The position numbers were made by a program, and so were the translations under genes. A stretch of DNA of 64,000 nt from CAVSUZ01 sp963834715. Its GTDB lineage: Bacteria > Pseudomonadota > Alphaproteobacteria > Acetobacterales > Acetobacteraceae. Positions 18,173 to 26,559 of the stretch are shown piece by piece (position 1 is the stretch's first letter; each line of letters begins with the position of its first letter). Location of the stretch: the NCBI GenBank assembly GCA_963834715.1, contig CAWIDE010000003.1, forward strand, positions 124,001-188,000, given 5' to 3'. The notes below the pieces were generated by a model. That model did no database searches. It worked only from the letters and a program-made list of their open reading frames with translations, and had not been told where the DNA came from.

Positions 18173-18595
18173 ATGTCTTCCAAGCAGATTTTGCTCGTGA
18201 AATCAGGCGGCGAAGCCTCGCTTCCCAAATGGCGCTCCGCCTTCGCGGAATTGTGCCCCGACCTCGACGTCCATTGGTGGGATGACCCCACGGTCAATCC
18301 GAACGATGTCGTTTACGTTCTTGTTTGGCAGCCTGAGCGCGGCCGCATCGCCATCTTCCCCAACCTCCAGGTCATCTTCAGCAGCGCCGCCGGCGTGGAT
18401 CATATCCTTGCCGACCCGAATCTGCCGCATCATCTCCCTATCGTCCGCAATGCCAGCGCGGAAACTCTGCAAACGGTCGGTGAGTATGTCTGCCTCGGCG
18501 TGCTCGCCTTACAGCGCGATCTCAAGCGTGCCCTGAATGCGCAGCGCGACCATCGCTGGGACGAGTTTCAGGGGCATTGGCAAATTAATGAGTGA
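18173..18595 (+). pseudogene. ghrA: Glyoxylate/hydroxypyruvate reductase A-like gene, 3' half lost at an IS6-family element
   Basis: Reads as the N-terminal part of a D-2-hydroxyacid dehydrogenase of the GhrA type: MSSKQILLVKSGG, FSSAAGVDHI and GEYVCLGVLALQRDL. The native reading stops at DEFQ, where the left inverted repeat of the IS begins (18572). The last residues before the TGA are IS-encoded. The NAD-binding fold and the catalytic Arg/Glu/His are missing, so the product cannot be active. No continuation is seen on the other side of the IS. Confidence 0.85.
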
Positions 18596-19401
18596 GGGGT
18601 CGAGTTCGGTGCAGTGACGGGTGGTGCGCAACTCATGCCGCCACATGGGCGCAGGTCTCCTGTTTCCAGATCCGGAACGCCTTCGCGCGAGCACGATGAT
18701 AAGCGTCGGCCGCCACGAGATGCCGGGGTGGGCGGAAGTGACCGTAGATCATGCCGTGCGCCGAGAGGAACCGCTGTGCCTGAGCCGACGATTTGAACCG
18801 CTGCATTTGCCGCTCTCGCCTTCGGGTGGGCCGATGCGAATTCTCAGCACGATTATTAAGATAACGACTTGTTCGGTGCCGGACGTCGGGCAAGACTTCA
18901 CGATGCGCAACATCGTAGCTGCGCAGGCCGTCGGTGATCAGGCGCCTCGGCTTGTACTTCAGCCCATGCAGAAGTCTCTTGAAGAAGCGCTTAGCCACGG
19001 CGGCATTCCTGCGATCCTGCACGAAGATATCGAGCACGACCCCGTGCTGGTCTACCGCCCGCCAGAGATAATGCAGCACGCCGTTGATCCGGATGAACAC
19101 CTCGTCGAGGTGCCACGTGTCTCCGGGCTTGGGTCGCCGCCTCCGGAGCCGTCTAGCGAAGTCCGCACCGAATTTCCGGCACCAGTGCCGAATACTCTCG
19201 TGGGTCACGATCACGCCGCGCTCAGCCAGGATCAGCTCAACGTCACGTAAACTGAGATTGAAGACGTGATACAGCCAGACTGCATGGCTGATGATCTCGG
19301 CCGGGAAGCGATGCCGAGGATAGGAGGCGGGCTGTGTCGTCATCCTGTCAGCCTCGCTCGATTCCCGGCCGGGCACCAGTTAGGTTAACTTGGCAATGCC
19401 C
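18572..19401 (-). mobile_element. IS6-family insertion sequence, about 830 bp
   Basis: Terminal inverted repeats GGGCATTGGCAAATTAA at 18572-18588 and, in reverse complement, GGGCATTGCCAAGTTAA at 19401-19385. They match at 14 of 17 positions and have the GGC...GCAAA shape of IS26/IS6100 ends. A single transposase lies between them. The flanks do not show the 8-bp target duplication usual for the family (AGTTTCAG left, TCAAGAAC right), so the copy probably caused an adjacent deletion or recombined. Confidence 0.8.
18633..19343 (-). CDS. IS6-family transposase
   Basis: DDE transposase of about 236 residues from the ATG at 19343 (MTTQPASYPRHRFP). The catalytic triad regions are visible: Asp in DTWHLDEVFIRI, Asp in LITDGLRSYD and Glu in NNRAENSHRPTRRRER. 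An N-terminal helix-turn-helix (LSLRDVELILAERGV) precedes them. Full length for the family, so it is probably active. Confidence 0.93.
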   Translation of the reverse strand: MTTQPASYPRHRFPAEIISHAVWLYHVFNLSLRDVELILAERGVIVTHESIRHWCRKFGADFARRLRRRRPKPGDTWHLDEVFIRINGVLHYLWRAVDQHGVVLDIFVQDRRNAAVAKRFFKRLLHGLKYKPRRLITDGLRSYDVAHREVLPDVRHRTSRYLNNRAENSHRPTRRRERQMQRFKSSAQAQRFLSAHGMIYGHFRPPRHLVAADAYHRARAKAFRIWKQETCAHVAA

Positions 19402-19492
19402 TCAAGAACAGTTGGGGGCACAAACGGGGGCCCAGAGAGGAGTTGACGTAAGAACGGATTCCGCCAAAAATGCCACTGAATCAATACACGCG

Positions 19493-19564
19493 GCCGGGTT
19501 AGCACAGCGGTAGTGCAGCGGTTTTGTAAACCGAAGGCCGGGGGTTCAAATCCCTCACCCGGCA
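19493..19564 (+). tRNA. tRNA-Thr (anticodon TGT)
   Basis: Complete cloverleaf. Acceptor stem GCCGGGT/ACCCGGC, D arm GCAC/GTGC, anticodon loop TTTGTAA giving anticodon TGT, and T arm with GGTTCAAAT. CCA is encoded right after it (19565-19567). It lies 91 bases after the IS6-family element and 24 before pcp. Confidence 0.96.
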
Positions 19565-19587
19565 CCACCTCCTCGCATTATCACGGT

Positions 19588-20232
19588 ATGCAAACCATCC
19601 TGATCACCGGCTTCGAGCCGTTCAACGGAGACACCATCAACCCCTCCCTCGAAGTCGCTCGCCTGCTCTCGTCATATCGCGCCGCGGGCGTTCAGCTTGC
19701 GACCGCTGTCCTGCCTGTCTCGATTGCGAGAATCGAGCCCGCGCTGCGAGAGGCGCTAGGCGAGCACCGCCCGGATGCAGTGATTGCGGTCGGCCAGGCC
19801 AGCACACGCGTGGACATTTCCATCGAGCGGGTCGCCATCAATATCGACGATTTTCGTATTCCCGATAATGACGGTGCTCAGCCCGTCGACATGCCGGTGG
19901 TTCCCGGCGCCCCGGCCGCCTATTTTTCAACCCTGCCGATCAAAGCCATAACCCAACGCCTGCGTACAGCAGGCGTGCCCGCCCAGGTCTCCCAGTCCGC
20001 TGGAACTTTCCTCTGCAATCATACCTTCTACCTGCTGTGCCATCTCGCGGCCGCGCGCAATCCAGCCATGCGCGCCGGCTTCATCCATGTCCCGCCTTTG
20101 CCGCAGCAGGCAGCGCCAAATCTCGGCCAATCCAGCATGGCCCTGGAGACAATCGTCGCGGCACTGAAAATTGCCATCGAGACCGTCCGTGACGTCTCAG
20201 CCGACCTGCACCTCAGCGAAGGGCAGATATAA
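19588..20232 (+). CDS. pcp: Pyrrolidone-carboxylate (pyroglutamyl) peptidase I
   Basis: A 214-residue cytoplasmic cysteine peptidase of family C15 that removes N-terminal pyroglutamate. Signatures: ITGFEPFNGDTINPS near residues 5-19, the catalytic Glu region around VAINIDDF, the catalytic Cys in SAGTFLCNHTFY (about residue 143) and His in FIHVPPLPQQ (about 166). The ATG at 19588 is chosen because the frame upstream runs into the tRNA. It converges on the GMC oxidoreductase gene with a one-base gap. Confidence 0.93.
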   Translation: MQTILITGFEPFNGDTINPSLEVARLLSSYRAAGVQLATAVLPVSIARIEPALREALGEHRPDAVIAVGQASTRVDISIERVAINIDDFRIPDNDGAQPVDMPVVPGAPAAYFSTLPIKAITQRLRTAGVPAQVSQSAGTFLCNHTFYLLCHLAAARNPAMRAGFIHVPPLPQQAAPNLGQSSMALETIVAALKIAIETVRDVSADLHLSEGQI

Positions 20233-20233
20233 A

Positions 20234-21862
20234 TTACCTGGCCCGGGCATCCTGCCGCACTATCTCTGCCCCCTTCTCTCCGATCATGATCGTGGGGGTA
20301 TTGGTGTTGCCGGATGTTATTGTCGGCATCACGGAGGCATCAATCACCCGCAGTCCTTCAATCCCCATCATCCGCAGCTTTTCATCCACCACGGCTAGCG
20401 GATCCGAAGACAACCCCATTTTCGCCGTTCCCACCGGATGAAAAATCGTCGTGCCGATGTCTCCGGCCGCCTTCGCCAGTGCCTCGTCGCTGTCATCCAC
20501 CGCGGGTCCCGGCAGATACTCCTCCGGCCGGTAGTTTGCGAGTGCAGGCTGCCGCATCAACCGGCGCGTTACCCGGATCGCATCCGAGGCTACACTCCGA
20601 TCCTCCGGGGTCGTCAGATAATTCGGCGCGATCCCAGGCTTATCAGCCGGATAAGGCGACCGCAGCCGCACTGTTCCGCGCGAGTACGGCCGCAGGTTGC
20701 ACGCCGCAACTGTGATGGCCGGAAACCGGTGCAGCGGCTCACCGAATTTATCCAGCGACAGAGGTTGCACATGGAACTGAATGTTCGGCCGCTCATGCTC
20801 TGGCGATGATCTGGTGAAAATGCCCAACTGCGACGGGGCCATCGTCAGCGGCCCGGTGCGCCACACGGCATACTCCAGCCCCATCATGCCGCGTTTCAGA
20901 AGATTGTAATAGGTCTCGTTCAGCGTCTTGACCCCGTATATTTTGTAAATCGCGCGCTGCTGCAAATGATCCTGCAGATTGCGACCGACCCCCGGCCGGT
21001 CCAGCAACACCTCGATCCCCAGCTCATTCAGCCACTCCGCCGGCCCCACCCCCGAAAGCTGCAGAATACATGGCGAGCCGATCGCTCCGGCGCACAGAAT
21101 TATCTCACCCCGCGCGTGAGCTTCCTCGACCCGCCCATCCCGCCGATACCGGACCCCGACCGCCCGCGTACCGGCAAACAACAGCTTCTCGACTAACGTA
21201 TGCGTCTCCAGCCGCAGGTTAGGCCGCTTCAGCGCAGGTTTCAGAAAGGCCCGCGCCGCGGACCACCGTACCCCTCGCCTTTGGTTCACGTGAAAGTATC
21301 CTACCCCCGTATTGTCGCCGGTGTTGAAATCGGGGGTATCCGGAATCCCCATCTCGATTGCCGCCTGGCGCACAGCATCCAGGACGTCCCAACGGATCCG
21401 CGGCGCTTCCACGCGCCATTCGCCGGTGATCCCGTGATGCTCACTTTCCCCCAGGAAATGATTGTCGAGCCGCCGAAAGATCGGGCGCACATCATCCCAA
21501 CTCCATCCGGTCAGGCCAAGCTGGCGCCAGTGATTGTAGTCCGCCGCTTGGCCCCGCATGGAGATCATCGCGTTGATGGCCGAGCACCCGCCGATCACCT
21601 TGCCGCGCGGATATTTGAGCGCACGGCCGTTCAGCCCCGGCTCCGGCTCAGTTTCGAACATCCAGTCGCAACGCGGATTGCCGATCGCGAACAGATAGCC
21701 CACGGGAATGTGGAACCAGATCCAGTTGTCTCGCCCCCCCGCTTCCAGCACCAGCACGCGTTTGGTAGGATCGGCGGAAAGACGGTTGGCAACGACGCAT
21801 CCGGCCGAGCCGGCGCCAACCACGATGTAATCGTAATCGCCCTCAAGCGTGCTCGCCGACAT
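20234..21862 (-). CDS. GMC-family flavin oxidoreductase (choline dehydrogenase-like)
   Basis: A 542-residue FAD-dependent alcohol oxidoreductase. N-terminal dinucleotide motif VVGAGSAGCVVANRLS (residues about 15-30), GMC signature 1 around YPRGKVIGGCSAINAMI, signature 2 GAIGSPCILQLSGVGP near residue 255, and the catalytic His/Asn region FHPVGTAKMG and NTNTPTIMIGEKGAE at the end. The substrate alcohol cannot be read from sequence. It follows an FAH-family hydrolase with a 9-base gap in the same direction, suggesting a two-gene catabolic operon. Confidence 0.9.
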   Translation of the reverse strand: MSASTLEGDYDYIVVGAGSAGCVVANRLSADPTKRVLVLEAGGRDNWIWFHIPVGYLFAIGNPRCDWMFETEPEPGLNGRALKYPRGKVIGGCSAINAMISMRGQAADYNHWRQLGLTGWSWDDVRPIFRRLDNHFLGESEHHGITGEWRVEAPRIRWDVLDAVRQAAIEMGIPDTPDFNTGDNTGVGYFHVNQRRGVRWSAARAFLKPALKRPNLRLETHTLVEKLLFAGTRAVGVRYRRDGRVEEAHARGEIILCAGAIGSPCILQLSGVGPAEWLNELGIEVLLDRPGVGRNLQDHLQQRAIYKIYGVKTLNETYYNLLKRGMMGLEYAVWRTGPLTMAPSQLGIFTRSSPEHERPNIQFHVQPLSLDKFGEPLHRFPAITVAACNLRPYSRGTVRLRSPYPADKPGIAPNYLTTPEDRSVASDAIRVTRRLMRQPALANYRPEEYLPGPAVDDSDEALAKAAGDIGTTIFHPVGTAKMGLSSDPLAVVDEKLRMMGIEGLRVIDASVMPTITSGNTNTPTIMIGEKGAEIVRQDARAR

Positions 21863-21871
21863 CGTTCCTGC

Positions 21872-22660
21872 TCATACGATACCTTCGCGCGCCACCGGAT
21901 TGCGCAGTGTCCCGATCCCGCTGATTTCAATCTCGACCACATCCCCGTGCTTCATATCGGCTGTCGCACCTTCCGTCCCCATCCACACAACATCGCCGGA
22001 ATACAGCGTCAGATACCGGGTCATGGCGACCAGGAAATCCACCACGCCGAACACCATTTCATTCGTACGGAACTCGATCATCTGGCTGCCATTCAGCCGG
22101 ACCCTGGTCATCAGGTCCGGTAGATGCACATCCGTCTCGATCCAAGGTCCCATCGGCTTGAATGTATCGGTGTTCTTCGCCCGCCACAGCGTCCTGTCGG
22201 AGCGCTGCCAGGTCCGCTCGCTCACGTCATTACCGATGGTATAGCCCAGCACCGCCTGAAGCGCATTCTCGCGCGTCAGATGCTTGCACCTGCGCCCGAT
22301 CACCACGACCAGCTCGCCCTCATACTGCACGTTATCGGTCGCGTCGGCGGGAATAACGATCGGCTCGTCCGGCCCGATCAGTGCGTTGTTCGCCCGATAG
22401 CCGATGTCCGGCTGCGCCGGCAGGTTCGGCTCCTGCCCGACCTTCGCCGCCACCTCTTTCACATGCTGCGCGTAGTTCATGCCGCAGGCATAAAAGGTGG
22501 GAGGCACCACCGGTACCAGCAGCTTCACCTCCGCAAGCGGGATGGTGTCTGACATCCGCTCCCACGTGGCGAACGGCGAGCCCCGCACAAGGACGACGGT
22601 ATCCCCCTCGATGATCCCATAGATGACAGTGCCGGAATGATCTAATCGAGCCCAGCGCAT
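21872..22660 (-). CDS. Fumarylacetoacetate hydrolase-family protein
   Basis: A 262-residue FAH-fold enzyme from the ATG at 22660; the longer upstream frame lies antisense to argS and is rejected. Metal ligands are visible in YEGELVVVIG (E-x-E) and the family signature continues in YTIGNDVSERTWQRSD, KNTDTFKPMGPW and TLYSGDVVWMGTEG. Members cleave C-C bonds in acyl pyruvates or diketo sugar acids, including 2,4-diketo-3-deoxy-L-rhamnonate. That last role would complete the rhamnose pathway encoded 9 kb away but is only a suggestion. It is transcribed together with the GMC oxidoreductase and divergently from argS. Confidence 0.88.
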   Translation of the reverse strand: MRWARLDHSGTVIYGIIEGDTVVLVRGSPFATWERMSDTIPLAEVKLLVPVVPPTFYACGMNYAQHVKEVAAKVGQEPNLPAQPDIGYRANNALIGPDEPIVIPADATDNVQYEGELVVVIGRRCKHLTRENALQAVLGYTIGNDVSERTWQRSDRTLWRAKNTDTFKPMGPWIETDVHLPDLMTRVRLNGSQMIEFRTNEMVFGVVDFLVAMTRYLTLYSGDVVWMGTEGATADMKHGDVVEIEISGIGTLRNPVAREGIV

Positions 22661-22727
22661 GGCGTTCCCCCTGGTTGCAATTCGCGCGGCCTTGAACCGA
22701 GCGGAGCGAACCAGCATTGAAGCCCGC

Positions 22728-24512
22728 ATGATCGATCTGTTCAATGACATCCGCGCCCGCGTCGTCGCCGCGCTGCGCGCCGCCGCCCCCGATCTGCCGG
22801 ACGATGTTGCCGCCCGCGTCGAAGTCACCCCGCCTCGCGACCCGGCACACGGGGACATGGCGAGTAACGCCGCCATGGTCGCGGCCAAAACTGCCCACCA
22901 GCCGCCGGCCAAGCTGGCCGCCGCCCTCGTGAACCACCTTCGCGCCGCGCCGGAGATCGCCGAAGCCACCGCCGCCGGGCCCGGCTTCGTAAACCTCCGC
23001 CTCAAACCCGCCGCGCTGCGCTCTGTCCTCCCCGCTATCCTTCGTGCCGGCGAGAGCTACGGCGACAGCACCGCCGGGGCGGGCCTGAGAGTGAATATCG
23101 AATACGTTTCGGCCAACCCGACCGGTCCCATGCATATCGGCCATTGTCGCGGCGCCGTAGTCGGCGACGCTCTGGCCGCTCTGTTCTCCAAGATCGGTCA
23201 CGACGTCACGCGTGAGTTCTACACGAATGATGCAGGCGCTCAGGTTACGGCCCTCGCCTGGGCAGCTTACTGGCGTTACCTCCAGGCCATCGGGTCGCCA
23301 CTGACCGAGCAACAATTCGCCGACGAGGTCCCTGGCGGCCTGCAATACCGCGGCGAATACCTGATCCCGGTCGGACGGGCTCTCGCCAACAAGCACGGCA
23401 CCTCGCTCGCGACCCAGGACCTTGGTATCGAAGCCCCCGAGCTCTGGCTGGAAACCGTTCGCGCGTTCACGATTGACGCGATGATGCAGGCGATCCGCGA
23501 GGATCTTGCGGCCCTCGGCGTGCGTCACGACGTCTTCAGCTTCGAGCGTGCCCTGCTCGAAAGCGGCGCCGCCGACGCGCTGATCGACCGCTTGCGCGCC
23601 GATGACCTGGTCTATGAAGGCGTGCTCGAACCCCCTAAGGGAAAACTCCCCGAGGACTGGGAACCCCGCCCGCAAACTCTGTTTCGCTCGACCCGCTTCG
23701 GTGACGATCTCGACCGCCCGCTGCGCAAATCCGACGGTTCCAACACCTATTTCGCCAACGACATCGCCTATCATGCCGACAAAGTCGCACGCGGCTTCAA
23801 ACTGCTGATCGACGTGCTCGGTGCCGATCATGGCGGCTATGTCCCCCGCATCAAGGCCGCTGTCACGGCCGTTTCCCACGGCGAAGCCACCCTGGAAGCT
23901 GTGCTATGCCAGATCGTCCACGTCGTTCGCGGCGGGCAGCCCGTCCGGATGTCCAAACGTGCCGGCAGCTTCGTCACGTTGCGCGACCTGATCGATGAGG
24001 TCGGCAAGGATGCGGTCCGCTTCACCATGCTCACTCGCAAGGCCGACGCCCAGATGGAGTTCGATCTCGATCAGGTTGTCGCCCAGACACGCGACAATCC
24101 GGTATTTTACGTCCAGTACGCTCACGCGCGCTGCCGGTCCGTGCTGCGGCTTGCCGCCGAGATGTTCGGCACCGCCGAGACTGCTGAGACCGCCCTGGCC
24201 GATGTGGCGCTCGACACTCTGACGGCCGAGCCGGAACTTGCCGTCATCCTCCGGTTGGCGCATTGGCCGCGCACCGTCCAGGGTGCCGCACAGGCCCGTG
24301 AGCCGCACCGGATTGCATTTTATTTGTATGACTTGGCGGGCGATTTTCATATGCTATGGAACCGGGGCAAGGACGATTCGACCCTGCGCTTCCTGCAGGC
24401 CGACCGGGTTGAGGAGACTCGGGCCCGCTTGGCACTGGTGGCCGCAACGGCTGTGGTCATCCGCTCCGGGCTCAACGTGCTGGGCGTGACGCCCGTCGAG
24501 GAGATGCGCTGA
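22728..24512 (+). CDS. argS: Arginyl-tRNA synthetase
   Basis: A 594-residue class I synthetase from the ATG at 22728 (MIDLFNDIRARV), preferred over an ATG at 22659 that would overlap the divergent FAH gene. The HIGH-type motif ANPTGPMHIGHCRGA lies near residue 130 and the KMSKS-equivalent MSKRAGSFVTL near residue 408. An N-terminal tRNA-binding add-on domain and a C-terminal DALR anticodon-binding domain (RIAFYLYDLAGDFHMLWN) are present. One base separates it from the SPOR gene start, indicating cotranscription. Confidence 0.97.
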   Translation: MIDLFNDIRARVVAALRAAAPDLPDDVAARVEVTPPRDPAHGDMASNAAMVAAKTAHQPPAKLAAALVNHLRAAPEIAEATAAGPGFVNLRLKPAALRSVLPAILRAGESYGDSTAGAGLRVNIEYVSANPTGPMHIGHCRGAVVGDALAALFSKIGHDVTREFYTNDAGAQVTALAWAAYWRYLQAIGSPLTEQQFADEVPGGLQYRGEYLIPVGRALANKHGTSLATQDLGIEAPELWLETVRAFTIDAMMQAIREDLAALGVRHDVFSFERALLESGAADALIDRLRADDLVYEGVLEPPKGKLPEDWEPRPQTLFRSTRFGDDLDRPLRKSDGSNTYFANDIAYHADKVARGFKLLIDVLGADHGGYVPRIKAAVTAVSHGEATLEAVLCQIVHVVRGGQPVRMSKRAGSFVTLRDLIDEVGKDAVRFTMLTRKADAQMEFDLDQVVAQTRDNPVFYVQYAHARCRSVLRLAAEMFGTAETAETALADVALDTLTAEPELAVILRLAHWPRTVQGAAQAREPHRIAFYLYDLAGDFHMLWNRGKDDSTLRFLQADRVEETRARLALVAATAVVIRSGLNVLGVTPVEEMR

Positions 24513-24513
24513 C

Positions 24514-25266
24514 GTGCTGGATGACGTGCAATTCCGCACCCCTACTTACCGTGTGCCGCGTCAGCGCGGCATGGATCCTACCACGCGGCGCCTGGCGCTG
24601 ATCGCGGCCGGGTTGGGCAGTGCGTTGGTGGCCATTATGGGTGCTTGGTCGCTGACCGGGGGTGGACATCACCTCGTGCGCACCGCTGCGAGCGACGCGG
24701 GAAACGTGCCGGTAATCGAGCCACCTCCGGGCCCGATGAAGATGAAGCCAGCCAATCCGGGCGGGATGCAGATATCAGCCAATCAGAACCTGTTCGGCAG
24801 CCCATCCGGCGGTGAGGAGAAGCTGGCGCCGCCGCCCCAGGTGCCTGATCCCGCGGCGCTGCAACCCCCGCCACCACCTACTCCGCCTGCGCAGCCGAAG
24901 CCTGCCGCTAGGGTACCCTCACCGGCGCCCGTTGCGCCGGTTTCGACAGCACCTGTTTTGGCCCCGCCCGCGGCCCCGCCACCCCCTCCTACGGCCGCAC
25001 CCGCGCCGGCTGTCCCGGAAAGCCACCTGCTTGTTCAGCTCGCTGCCCTGCCTACCGAGCAGGCGGCCAAGGACGAGTGGGCGTTGTTGCAGAGAAAACT
25101 GCCTGATTTGCTGAAAACCCGGCAGCCGACGCTAAGTTCGGCGGATGTGAACGGACGGACTTGGTGGCGCGTGCGCACCGGCGGTTTCGCTGACCCGATG
25201 GCGGCAAAGCAGTTCTGTGACGGGGTGCGCGCGAAGGGTGGTAACTGCGACGTGGTGCATTCTTAG
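24514..25266 (+). CDS. SPOR-domain cell-division/peptidoglycan-binding protein
   Basis: A 250-residue single-pass protein. Cytoplasmic N-terminus, TM at about residues 28-47, a long proline/alanine-rich periplasmic linker (about 95-170), and a C-terminal SPOR domain (ESHLLVQLAALPTEQAAKDEW to the end) that binds denuded septal glycan. The start is GTG at 24514, one base after the argS stop. The argS-SPOR pairing recurs in alphaproteobacteria. The linker is low complexity and codon-biased towards CCG/CCC. Confidence 0.88.
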   Translation: MLDDVQFRTPTYRVPRQRGMDPTTRRLALIAAGLGSALVAIMGAWSLTGGGHHLVRTAASDAGNVPVIEPPPGPMKMKPANPGGMQISANQNLFGSPSGGEEKLAPPPQVPDPAALQPPPPPTPPAQPKPAARVPSPAPVAPVSTAPVLAPPAAPPPPPTAAPAPAVPESHLLVQLAALPTEQAAKDEWALLQRKLPDLLKTRQPTLSSADVNGRTWWRVRTGGFADPMAAKQFCDGVRAKGGNCDVVHS

Positions 25267-25314
25267 AGCGCGATCGCTTCAGGCGGAATCGCTGCTGAAG
25301 CGTGAATCACGCTC
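25266..25314. repeat. Imperfect palindromic repeat (GAGCG...CGCTC type)
   Basis: About 49 bases. GAGCGCGATCGCTTCAG is mirrored by CTGAAGCGTGAATCACGCTC around a short centre. It begins on the last base of the SPOR gene stop. It could fold in RNA and act as a terminator between convergent operons, but there is no T-tract. Confidence 0.6.
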
Positions 25315-25326
25315 TCAGACAAAGAG

Positions 25327-25367
25327 CTAGAGCAGTTTCGGTTCAACGTGAACCGAAACTGCTCTAG
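25327..25367. repeat. Perfect 19-bp inverted repeat, bidirectional terminator-like palindrome
   Basis: A 19-base arm (CTAGAGCAGTTTCGGTTCA) perfectly mirrored around a three-base loop ACG. It sits between the convergent SPOR gene and RND adaptor gene, 12 bases after the other palindrome. The perfection over 19 bp suggests a mobile or recently spread palindromic repeat that may also terminate transcription from both sides. Confidence 0.75.
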
Positions 25368-25376
25368 ACCACGCTT

Positions 25377-26540
25377 TCAACCCGGATCAGCCGACGTCGC
25401 GTTGCGCGCTTCCGCGTTGGCGGCGATCGGCCGCACCGGGGCGCCCGGCACAATCTTCTGCAGATTCCCCACAATCACCGCATCATGCGCCGACAGGCCT
25501 TTGTTAACAACCGCCATGTCCCCATAGGTCGCACCGACGGAAACCATCCGCTGCACAACCTTGCCGTGATCGGCGACAAACACGTACTTCCCGAACTGGC
25601 TGGAGCCCAGTGCCACTTGCGGCACCAGCAGCGTGTCCGGCCGATCGGCCACATGCAACCGGACATGGACGAACTCGCCCGGCAGCAGGGTGTGGTCAGG
25701 GTTAGCGATGGTGGCACGTGCCACGATAGTGCCGGTGCTCCCATCCACCGTATTATTCAGGAACGTGAGCTGCCCCTCATATCGCTTACCGCCGTCATCC
25801 GGAACCGTTACCTCCGCCGGGATCGTGTTCCCGGCCCGGAAATTGCCCAGCAGGGCGAGGTCGGTCTCGCTTGGATTGAACGTGGCATAGATCGGATCGA
25901 GTTGAACCAGTGTATTCAGTTGCGTGCCCGCCACCACAGTGATCAGTGTGCCCTCATGCACCTGACTGCGACTGAGGCGGCCCGCAAATGGAGCCCTGAT
26001 CTCAGTCCATCCCAGATTGAGCTTCGCTGTCTCGATCGCCGCCGCGTCGGCAGCGAGTGTCGCCTGCGCCTGACGCAGTGCACTCGCTGTTTGATCAAAA
26101 TTCTCCCGCGTAACCCACCCCTCTTTGGTCAGCGTGTCATTGCGGTCGTGCGTGACCCGCGCATAGTCCAAAGCCGCGGCATCGCGGCGTGCTGCCGCCG
26201 TCGCCTGATCAAGCGCCGCATGGTAGTTGCGCGGGTCGATTTGATATATCAGTTGGGCTTGATGGACATCCGCTCCGTCGGGAACCGCCTGCGAATCAAG
26301 ATACCCAGTGACCTCTGCCTCTAGTGTGACGCTGCGGATCGCCTCCGTCGTTCCCTGGAAGTCCAGATAAATCGGTACTGTCCGCTGAACGACCGGCACG
26401 ACCGGCACCGGCATGGCGGGCATGCTCGCAGCCGGCGCGCGTGCCGCGCCATGGCCGGAGCTGTCCAGCAGCACGAACCCTGTGGCGGCCAGCGCAACTC
26501 CGAGGGCCGCCAGCCCAAAATTCTTCACGGACAAACCCAT
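25377..26540 (-). CDS. RND efflux periplasmic adaptor (membrane fusion protein)
   Basis: A 387-residue AcrA/MexA-type adaptor from the ATG at 26540. N-terminal anchor (FGLAALGVALAATGFVLL), lipoyl half-motifs around VTGYLDSQAVPDGADVHQAQ, an alpha-hairpin (about residues 100-190), then beta-barrel and membrane-proximal domains ending near PVRPIAANAEARN. There is no lipobox Cys, so it is likely membrane-anchored rather than a lipoprotein. It is the distal gene of an operon with the pump gene, 19 bases downstream of it. Order pump-then-adaptor is unusual for this family. Confidence 0.9.
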   Translation of the reverse strand: MGLSVKNFGLAALGVALAATGFVLLDSSGHGAARAPAASMPAMPVPVVPVVQRTVPIYLDFQGTTEAIRSVTLEAEVTGYLDSQAVPDGADVHQAQLIYQIDPRNYHAALDQATAAARRDAAALDYARVTHDRNDTLTKEGWVTRENFDQTASALRQAQATLAADAAAIETAKLNLGWTEIRAPFAGRLSRSQVHEGTLITVVAGTQLNTLVQLDPIYATFNPSETDLALLGNFRAGNTIPAEVTVPDDGGKRYEGQLTFLNNTVDGSTGTIVARATIANPDHTLLPGEFVHVRLHVADRPDTLLVPQVALGSSQFGKYVFVADHGKVVQRMVSVGATYGDMAVVNKGLSAHDAVIVGNLQKIVPGAPVRPIAANAEARNATSADPG

Positions 26541-26559
26541 TGTCTTCGTCCTTCTGAAA

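Noticed and set aside
19493..19567. tRNA-Thr as an integrated-element attachment site
   Set aside because: No second copy of the tRNA 3' end, no integrase and housekeeping genes directly downstream.
22332..23879. 515-residue minus-strand open frame
   Set aside because: It is antisense to argS, whose motifs and codon use are clear; the antisense reading has no family features.
25327..25367. Simple intrinsic terminator
   Set aside because: No T-tract on either side, and the perfect 19-bp symmetry is more like a dispersed palindromic repeat, so it is listed as a repeat with possible terminator activity.
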